A stretch of DNA of 5,586 nucleotides. It comes from an uncultured Collinsella sp. Lineage in GTDB: Bacteria > Actinomycetota > Coriobacteriia > Coriobacteriales > Coriobacteriaceae. Below are positions 1 through 4,611 of the stretch, in pieces. A program made the translations under genes and the position numbers. Where the stretch lies: positions 1-5,586 of the forward strand of contig CAAENY010000087.1 in NCBI GenBank assembly GCA_900757465.1. The letters run 5' to 3'. The notes beneath the pieces were generated by a model. It was not told the DNA's origin. It was given only the letters and a program-made list of their open reading frames with translations, and made no database searches. Each line of letters starts with the position of its first letter. The stretch's first letter is position 1.

Positions 1-1
1 C

Positions 2-1813
2 CCCGCCAGCATCCCCGTGCTCGGCGAGCCGCGCCTAGGCTTTCTCGTCAGTGCCGGCAACATGGACTCTATGGTCAACCACTATTCGGTGACCAAGCAT
101 CGCCGCCACACCGACGCCTATACCCCCGGTGGCGAAGAGGGGCGCCGTCCCAATCGCGCCGTCACGGTCTACGGCAACCTCATCCGCCAGACGTTTAAGG
201 ACGCCCCCATCATTATCGGTGGCATCGAGGCAAGCCTGCGTCGCCTGGCCCACTACGACTACTGGCAGGACAAGCTCAAGCGCTCGGTGCTGCTCGACTC
301 GGGCGCCGACATCCTCATCTACGGCATGGGCGAGCACGCGATTGTCGAGATCGCCGACGCGCTCGACGCGGGACTGCCCGTCGACCAGATTACCTATATC
401 AACGGCACCGTCTACCGCACCAACTCGCTCGACGAGGTCTACGACTACGACCTGCTGCCCAGCTGGGACGATCTTGCCGCCGACAAGCTCAACTACGCGC
501 GCAGCTTTAACGTGCAGCAGCAGAATATGGACCCCATCACCGGCCATCGCCTGGTAGAGCCCTATCCCAACAGCGTCTATGTGGTGCAAAACCCGCCGTC
601 GACGACACTCACCACCGACGAGATGGACGAGGTGGCCGAACTCCCCTACGCACGCGATTGGCATCCCGATTACGACGCGGCGGGCGGCGTGCCGGCCTTT
701 GCCGAGATCAAGTTTTCGATCAGCTCCAACCGCGGCTGTTTTGGCGAGTGCTCGTTTTGCGCCCTCACCTTCCACCAGGGCCGCGTGTTGCAGATGCGCA
801 GCCACGACTCGATCATGCGCGAGGCCGAGCTGCTCACGCGCGATCCCGAGTTTAAGGGCTACATCAACGACGTAGGCGGACCGACGGCCAACTTTAGCCG
901 TCCCGCCTGCGACAAGCAGCTCAAGCACGGCGTGTGCAAGAACAAGCGCTGCCTATGGCCGAGCGTGTGCAAGAACATGGTGGTCGACGAGAGCGGCTAC
1001 ACGCAGCTGCTGCGCGACCTACGCCAGCTGCCGGGCGTCAAGAAGGTCTTCGTCCGCAGCGGCATCCGTTTTGACTACACTATGGCCGATGCCTCGGACG
1101 AGTTTTTGCGCGAGCTGCTGGAGCACCATGTCTCGGGCCAGCTACGCGTGGCGCCCGAGCATGTGAGCGACGCGGTGCTCTCCGTGATGGGCAAGCCGAG
1201 CCGCGCCGTCTACGATGCGTTCTGTCGCAAATTTGAGCGCCTGAACCGCGAGTACGGACTCAAGCAGTACGTGGTGCCGTATCTGATCTCGAGCCACCCC
1301 GGCTCGACGATGAAGGAAGCCGTGGACCTTGCCGAGGCCGTGCGCGACATGGGCTACATGCCCGAGCAGGTGCAGGACTTCTACCCTACGCCGTCCACCA
1401 TGTCGACCTGCATGTACTACACCGGCGTGGACCCGCGCACCATGGAGCCGATCTACGTGGCGCGCGACCCGCACGAGAAGGCTATGCAACGCGCGCTCAT
1501 CCAGTATCGCAAGCCCGAGAACTACAAGCTGGTACGTGAGGCGCTGGAGAAGGCCGGCCGCCGCGATCTGATCGGCTACACCAAGCATTGCCTGATCCGT
1601 CCCGTGCCGCCGCGACCGGGCGAGACGTCTGCTGGCGGCGGACATGGCGCCGGCAATAAGGGCGACAAGGCCCACGGTGGCGCTGGCGGCGCCGGCAAGG
1701 AGCCTAAGGGCAGCAAGGGTCACGGCGGCATGTCGCGCGCGCAGAACACTGCCGGCCGCAACCGCGCGGCCCAGGGACGGCAGGGCGCCAACGGAGGCGG
1801 CAGGCGCAACTAA
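2..1813 (+). CDS. ygiQ: YgiQ family radical SAM protein, 5' partial
   Basis: This is a radical SAM enzyme of the YgiQ (UPF0313) family, whose reaction is not established. The frame is open to the window edge, so the true start lies upstream; the GTG at 17 is an internal valine (PVLGEPRLGF), and perhaps 70-80 N-terminal residues are missing. 603 residues are visible. The N-terminal YgiQ domain shows GNMDSMVNHY, DAYTPGG and GGIEASLRRLAHYDYW. The radical SAM cluster is RGCFGECSFC (CX3CX2C; cysteines at visible residues 246, 250 and 253, bases 737-760), which would bind a 4Fe-4S cluster and SAM. More cysteines follow at about 303, 312, 317 and 323 (KRCLWPSVC), which look able to bind metal. The C-terminal DUF3362-like part has STCMYYTGVDPRTMEPIYV and DLIGYTKHCLIRP. 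About 70 residues of Gly/Lys/Arg-rich, probably disordered tail close the protein. The family call is very secure; the role is unknown. Confidence 0.95.
   Translation, partial: PASIPVLGEPRLGFLVSAGNMDSMVNHYSVTKHRRHTDAYTPGGEEGRRPNRAVTVYGNLIRQTFKDAPIIIGGIEASLRRLAHYDYWQDKLKRSVLLDSGADILIYGMGEHAIVEIADALDAGLPVDQITYINGTVYRTNSLDEVYDYDLLPSWDDLAADKLNYARSFNVQQQNMDPITGHRLVEPYPNSVYVVQNPPSTTLTTDEMDEVAELPYARDWHPDYDAAGGVPAFAEIKFSISSNRGCFGECSFCALTFHQGRVLQMRSHDSIMREAELLTRDPEFKGYINDVGGPTANFSRPACDKQLKHGVCKNKRCLWPSVCKNMVVDESGYTQLLRDLRQLPGVKKVFVRSGIRFDYTMADASDEFLRELLEHHVSGQLRVAPEHVSDAVLSVMGKPSRAVYDAFCRKFERLNREYGLKQYVVPYLISSHPGSTMKEAVDLAEAVRDMGYMPEQVQDFYPTPSTMSTCMYYTGVDPRTMEPIYVARDPHEKAMQRALIQYRKPENYKLVREALEKAGRRDLIGYTKHCLIRPVPPRPGETSAGGGHGAGNKGDKAHGGAGGAGKEPKGSKGHGGMSRAQNTAGRNRAAQGRQGANGGGRRN
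1626..1810 (+). repeat. Low-complexity Gly/Ala/Lys/Arg-rich 3' end of ygiQ
   Basis: After the conserved CLIRPVPPR end of the enzyme, the reading frame continues as a compositionally biased tail rich in Gly, Ala, Lys, Arg and His. The segment GGCGCCGGCAA occurs at 1646-1656 and again at 1688-1698. The encoded pieces GAGNKGDKAHGG and GAGKEPKGSKGHGG look like an old internal duplication. Basic Gly-rich tails often bind RNA or act as disordered linkers, but nothing here proves that role. Confidence 0.6.
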
Positions 1814-2721
1814 GGCAGCGGTGCCGTCGCTATGTCCGTCTCGCATGCGTGGCGCAGTGAGCGCATCGCCTCCACGAGGATGATGCCGGCGATGGCAACC
1901 GTGACCGCCACGTCGAGCGGCGTGTTCACAAACCAGAGCATCGTCATGAGATACGACCCGGCATTAAAGGCAAAGTGCAGCAGGATCGTGTAGCGGAGCT
2001 TTCCGGTGGTCACGAGCACCCAACCAAAAATGAGGGCGGCGGCGCCCGCATAGCAACCCTGCACCCAGTTCATGTGCATAAAGCCGAAGACCGCCGCCTG
2101 CAGCACGATTGCCGCGGCGACGCCCCAGGTACTCGGGGCCGCCCAGGGCACTATGGCGCCGTCCTGCGCGTTCGCGCGGCGCCGGCGCTTCCAGAGCGAA
2201 CGGCACTGTGGATTAAACGCACGCAGCGAAAACTCAAAGATGATGCCGCGCACCAGCAGTTCCTCGCAAAACGGCGCGCCGAGCACCGTGGTCAGGACGG
2301 CAAGAAGGCCGGTATCGCCCATGCCCGTTTCCTCGACGAGCTCGCTATAGTCTGCCGCGACCTCGAGCAGCAGCGACAGCACGCCGTCGCATAGGTAGCT
2401 AATGACCACCTGCATGGATAGGCCGATCACGACAACGCAGGCGATGCGCTTCCATGCAGCATTTGCTCCCCCGCCGAGTGGGCACTCACCTTGCCGGCGC
2501 GCCATGAAAGAGCGGGGCCACAGGTAGCGCCACCACAGCAGCGCCATCAAAAACGACGCCGTCTGAGCGGCGGCTTGAAACCATTGAATATCGAGGTTGT
2601 CGATCGGGAAACCCGTCAGCGCCGACTCGATGTCCAGCGCGGAGAACAAAACCATGCCCAGGGCAATATCGGCAGCAACAACACCAAAACAGGCAAGCGA
2701 CCACGCCATCGCATTGAGCAT
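1810..2721 (-). CDS. CPBP family intramembrane metalloprotease
   Basis: This is a 303-residue integral membrane protein of the CPBP (CAAX protease / bacteriocin-processing, Abi) family. The three family motifs are present: EELLVR (EExxxR, residues 153-158), FGFMH (FxxxH, 212-216) and HFAFN (HxxxN, 249-253). Together these form the intramembrane active site in characterised relatives. About eight hydrophobic segments can be seen, roughly at 5-30, 50-68, 92-115, 137-157, 200-220, 222-240, 243-264 and 268-288, with a basic loop (KRRRRANAQ) near 178-186. The ATG at 2721 is chosen because GAGGAGG ends five bases upstream; a longer GTG form starting at 2745 would overlap the palindrome and lacks such a site. 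Family members cleave prenylated proteins, process bacteriocins or give self-immunity, and many have no known substrate. No bacteriocin precursor is visible here. It lies downstream of the antitoxin on the same strand and converges on ygiQ. The family is secure, the substrate unknown. Confidence 0.93.
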   Translation of the reverse strand: MLNAMAWSLACFGVVAADIALGMVLFSALDIESALTGFPIDNLDIQWFQAAAQTASFLMALLWWRYLWPRSFMARRQGECPLGGGANAAWKRIACVVVIGLSMQVVISYLCDGVLSLLLEVAADYSELVEETGMGDTGLLAVLTTVLGAPFCEELLVRGIIFEFSLRAFNPQCRSLWKRRRRANAQDGAIVPWAAPSTWGVAAAIVLQAAVFGFMHMNWVQGCYAGAAALIFGWVLVTTGKLRYTILLHFAFNAGSYLMTMLWFVNTPLDVAVTVAIAGIILVEAMRSLRHACETDIATAPLP

Positions 2722-2726
2722 GCCAA

Positions 2727-2733
2727 CCTCCTC
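2727..2733 (-). promoter_or_regulatory. Ribosome binding site of the CPBP protease gene
   Basis: On the minus strand GAGGAGG is followed by five bases (TTGGC) and then ATG at 2721. It is a near-perfect Shine-Dalgarno sequence and decides the start. It begins only about five bases after the foot of the 58-bp palindrome, so folding of that hairpin could affect ribosome access. Confidence 0.85.
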
Positions 2734-2738
2734 AAAAC

Positions 2739-2796
2739 CCGGCACTTAGGGACGTTCCTTAACTGCCGGCAGATAAGGAACGTCCCCAAGTGCCGG
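2739..2796. repeat. 58-bp near-perfect palindrome (REP-like hairpin)
   Basis: Positions 2739-2796 form one continuous palindrome centred between 2767 and 2768. Twenty-seven of 29 base pairs match; the exceptions are 2748/2787 and 2762/2773. In a minus-strand transcript the first exception becomes a G-U wobble, so the RNA would be a 29-pair hairpin with one U-U mismatch. The core CTGCCGGCAG (2763-2772) is a perfect palindrome flanked by AAGGAACGTCCC-type arms. A related unit, CTGCCGGCAC with flanking GTCCC and GGGGAC, sits at about 2782-2807, so the element resembles a small REP cluster. On the minus strand the hairpin is followed by G and four U before the protease ribosome site. It could act as a partial terminator, an mRNA stabiliser or a mobile REP-type repeat. 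The structure is read directly; the role is inferred. Confidence 0.9.
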
Positions 2797-2809
2797 CAGT
2801 TTGGGACAG

Positions 2810-3013
2810 TCATTGTTGATGAGAATCGGGCGCAGCGCCAAAAGCCCCGCTCGGCGAGATGTCGAACGGAAAGGTGCCGCAGCGATTGAAGGCGGCGATG
2901 AACATGCGGATGGCGTTGGACGGCGTGGTGCCCACGAGCTGGGTTGCCGCCGCGAAGGCCGCCTTTTCCTCGGGCAAGACCTTCGCGACAACCGGGGTCA
3001 TGTGTTCTGCCAT
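2810..3013 (-). CDS. RelB/DinJ-type ribbon-helix-helix antitoxin, solitary
   Basis: This 67-residue protein resembles RelB/DinJ antitoxins, which dimerise, bind DNA and neutralise RelE/YafQ-type mRNA-cleaving toxins. Residues 5-12 (MTPVVAKV) fit the DNA-contacting beta strand, PEEKAAFAAATQLVG the first helix and TPSNAIRMFIAAFNR the second. The family hallmark FPFD follows at 48-51. The ATG at 3013 is preceded by AGGGAAG four bases upstream; a second ATG at 3001 (MTPVV) is possible. The protein ends 16 residues after FPFD, whereas DinJ has roughly 35 residues there, so much of the usual toxin-binding tail is short or missing. No RelE-like frame lies downstream; the next gene is the CPBP protease after 88 bases. 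The stop codon abuts the REP-like repeat, so repeat insertion could have cut off the tail and removed the toxin. It may now act only as a small repressor. The family call is fairly secure, the function uncertain. Confidence 0.82.
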   Translation of the reverse strand: MAEHMTPVVAKVLPEEKAAFAAATQLVGTTPSNAIRMFIAAFNRCGTFPFDISPSGAFGAAPDSHQQ

Positions 3014-3017
3014 GGCG

Positions 3018-3024
3018 CTTCCCT
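3018..3024 (-). promoter_or_regulatory. Ribosome binding site of the antitoxin gene
   Basis: On the minus strand AGGGAAG precedes the ATG at 3013 by four bases. It is a moderate Shine-Dalgarno match that supports ATG 3013 over upstream non-ATG extensions of the frame. Confidence 0.6.
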
Positions 3025-3126
3025 TTTGAAACGACGGTGGTGCGGATGGATGCGGGCCACGCGGCTGGGCGACGGGCTGTGAAGGCAACCCGATTGGCCC
3101 GCATCTGGAGTTTGTTCTACGGCGTT

Positions 3127-3155
3127 GGTATTACTTGGTATTCCTAAGTATTACC
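3127..3155. promoter_or_regulatory. Operator-like inverted repeat upstream of the antitoxin gene
   Basis: The left arm GGTATTACTTGG (3127-3138) pairs with 3144-3155 (CTAAGTATTACC) in 10 of 12 positions around a five-base centre. An overlapping pair, GGTATTC (3137-3143) and GAATACC (3165-3171), adds a second inverted repeat. The stretch is AT-rich inside GC-rich DNA, as expected for a promoter and operator. RelB/DinJ antitoxins normally repress their own promoter through such palindromes, so this is the likely binding site of the downstream protein, about 115 bases before its start codon. No convincing -35/-10 pair can be fixed by eye. The repeat is seen; its use as an operator is inferred. 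Confidence 0.6.
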
Positions 3156-3179
3156 CCGCAGATAGAATACCATACCCGA

Positions 3180-3217
3180 CCCCATGGGGACGGAGAAAAA
3201 ACGGATCAATTTGTCGC
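3180..3217. repeat. Second REP-like element with CCCCATGGGG core
   Basis: A perfect 10-bp palindrome CCCCATGGGG (3180-3189) is followed on the plus strand by GACGGAGAAAAAACGGATCA and then ATTTGTC. On the minus strand this reads as a GATCCG, T6, CTCCGTCCCC string. Strings of this kind recur between genes in gut Actinobacteria and Firmicutes, often beside RAYT-type (REP-associated) transposases, but that is memory and not a search. It begins about 11 bases downstream of the ABC fusion stop codon. The T6 run lacks a clear stem before it, so it is not called a terminator. Confidence 0.45.
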
Positions 3218-3228
3218 TGAGTAAGTCT

Positions 3229-4608
3229 TTAGAGCGTGATGATGTCCGAGATATTGAGGGCCCGAGCGTCAGCGGAATCGTGCGTGGCAAGCAACAGCAT
3301 ACGGCCGTCGAGCAAGTCGAGCACGACCTCGGTGCATGCGTCGCGCGCAGCGATGTCTAGACCGGTAAAGGGCTCGTCCAGAATCACTGCGCCGCCCGGA
3401 CACAGCAGGGCTCGGGCAATCTCGACGCGACGGAGCTGCCCGCCCGAGAGCTCGGCCACGCGGGCATGCACATCGATCCCCGGTACCAGCAGGCACAACA
3501 GGGCTGCAGCACTCGAGGCATCCACGCGCGCGTCGGCGCACACCAGCACGTTATCCAAAGCAGAGGCGTCCTCAACCAGGCGCGTATCCTGAAACACCAT
3601 CGAGCACGGCGTGCGCTCCCCCGCCGCCAGCGCAAGCAACGTCGACTTGCCCACGCCCGAGGCGCCCATCACGCAGGCGCGCCCACCGGCAGACACATGA
3701 AGCACCAGTCCGTCGAGCGCCGGCGCCCAGGGCGCCCGGTCGCCCACAGCAAGCGCAAGCTCCGCCGCAGCCCTGCCGCCAGCAGAACCGCCCGCACGCC
3801 CGTGCAAGCCGCGTCCATGCGACAGCACCGCCGCACGCCACGCCGCAGGCCCCGAAGCCCGCAGCAGCCACACCAGCACGCGCTCGCATGCCCACGAAGC
3901 CATAACAACCAGCACGGTCCAGGCCAGCAAATCGGCAGTCTCAATCAAAAGCTTCGCCTGATAGATGCGTTCGCCCACGGTGCCCGCCGCCATGCCGATC
4001 AACTCCGCCGCCACGCCGGCCTTCCAGCTCATGCCGATCACGGCGCGGGCGCACGAAAGCACAAACGGCAGGACTTCGCGCCAGGTGTAGGCGCAAAACA
4101 GTCGCCAGCCCCGCACGCCATGCAGACGAAACATCTGCTCCAGCGGCTTATCCACTTGCGTCAAACCCTCGACCAGCGAGAAAAACACACCCGGCAGCGC
4201 CATCAAAAAGACCGCGGCGATGCTCACGCGCGCCGACCCCAGCCAAATGAGCAGCAGGACCACCACGCAGGCAACCGGCGTCGCCTTTACAAACGAAAGC
4301 GCCGGTGCCACCAGGCGGGCAAACGCCCGCGAACGCGACGAAATCCCGGCAAGCACGCCACCACACACCGCAGCAAGAGCCAGCCCGCCCAGTATCCGCG
4401 CGCCCGAGCCCGCCAAAATCGCCCAGGTACCGCCATCGCACACCAGCCGCAGCAACGCCACCACAACAGCGCCCGGCCCCGGCAAAATCAACGGCTGCGC
4501 CACGAGACCCGCCACCAGCACCCACACGGCAAGCCAAAAAGCGGCAACGGCACCTGCTGCCGCCACCGCCTTCACACGCACTGTCATTTGTCGAGCAAAC
4601 ACACGCAC
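3229..4608 (-). CDS. ABC importer, permease fused to ATPase (NitT/TauT-like)
   Basis: This 459-residue protein joins both membrane and ATPase parts of an importer in one chain. Residues 1-249 form an SsuC/TauC-like permease with about six hydrophobic segments. Its EAA coupling loop lies at about 157-200 (HGVRGWRLF, LPFVLS, SWKAGVAAELIG) and would contact the ATPase. A Gly/Ala/Arg-rich linker (about 250-295) leads to the ATPase. There the Walker A is GASGVGKST (315-323), Q-loop Q340 in MVFQD, signature LSGGQ (387-391), Walker B AVILDE (407-412), D-loop GLD and H-loop H443 in ATHD. All catalytic motifs are intact. Walker A lysine to Q-loop is only 19 residues, against about 40 in SsuB-like proteins, so a piece of the usual fold is absent. 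The GTG start at 4608 is chosen because GGAG sits six bases upstream; an ATG at 4587 lacks such a site. The working form is probably a homodimer. It lies three bases after the binding-protein gene; the substrate is unknown. Confidence 0.93.
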   Translation of the reverse strand: MRVFARQMTVRVKAVAAAGAVAAFWLAVWVLVAGLVAQPLILPGPGAVVVALLRLVCDGGTWAILAGSGARILGGLALAAVCGGVLAGISSRSRAFARLVAPALSFVKATPVACVVVLLLIWLGSARVSIAAVFLMALPGVFFSLVEGLTQVDKPLEQMFRLHGVRGWRLFCAYTWREVLPFVLSCARAVIGMSWKAGVAAELIGMAAGTVGERIYQAKLLIETADLLAWTVLVVMASWACERVLVWLLRASGPAAWRAAVLSHGRGLHGRAGGSAGGRAAAELALAVGDRAPWAPALDGLVLHVSAGGRACVMGASGVGKSTLLALAAGERTPCSMVFQDTRLVEDASALDNVLVCADARVDASSAAALLCLLVPGIDVHARVAELSGGQLRRVEIARALLCPGGAVILDEPFTGLDIAARDACTEVVLDLLDGRMLLLATHDSADARALNISDIITL

Positions 4609-4611
4609 GGG

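Noticed and set aside
35..928. 297-codon open frame on the minus strand opposite ygiQ
   Set aside because: It is the antisense shadow of a strongly conserved radical SAM gene in GC-rich DNA; its product is a Val/Gly/Ala/Arg-rich string with no family motif.
1142..1846. 234-codon minus-strand frame over the ygiQ 3' end
   Set aside because: Antisense to conserved ygiQ sequence, of biased Ala/Arg/His composition, and without a domain; it also overlaps the protease end.
2722..2745. Longer protease start at GTG 2745
   Set aside because: It would start inside the palindrome without a ribosome site, while ATG 2721 has GAGGAGG at ideal spacing.
2616..3104. 162-codon minus-strand frame overlapping antitoxin and protease, considered as a possible toxin
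   Set aside because: It has no RelE/ParE/YafQ-like pattern, is Arg/Pro/Cys-rich, and overlaps both genes in another frame.
3150..3200. Sigma-70 promoter for the antitoxin gene
   Set aside because: Several TATnnT-like hexamers occur but none has a good -35 partner at 16-18 bases, so no specific promoter is called.
3190..3228. Rho-independent terminator for the ABC genes
   Set aside because: On the minus strand a T6 run is present, but no stable GC stem directly precedes it.
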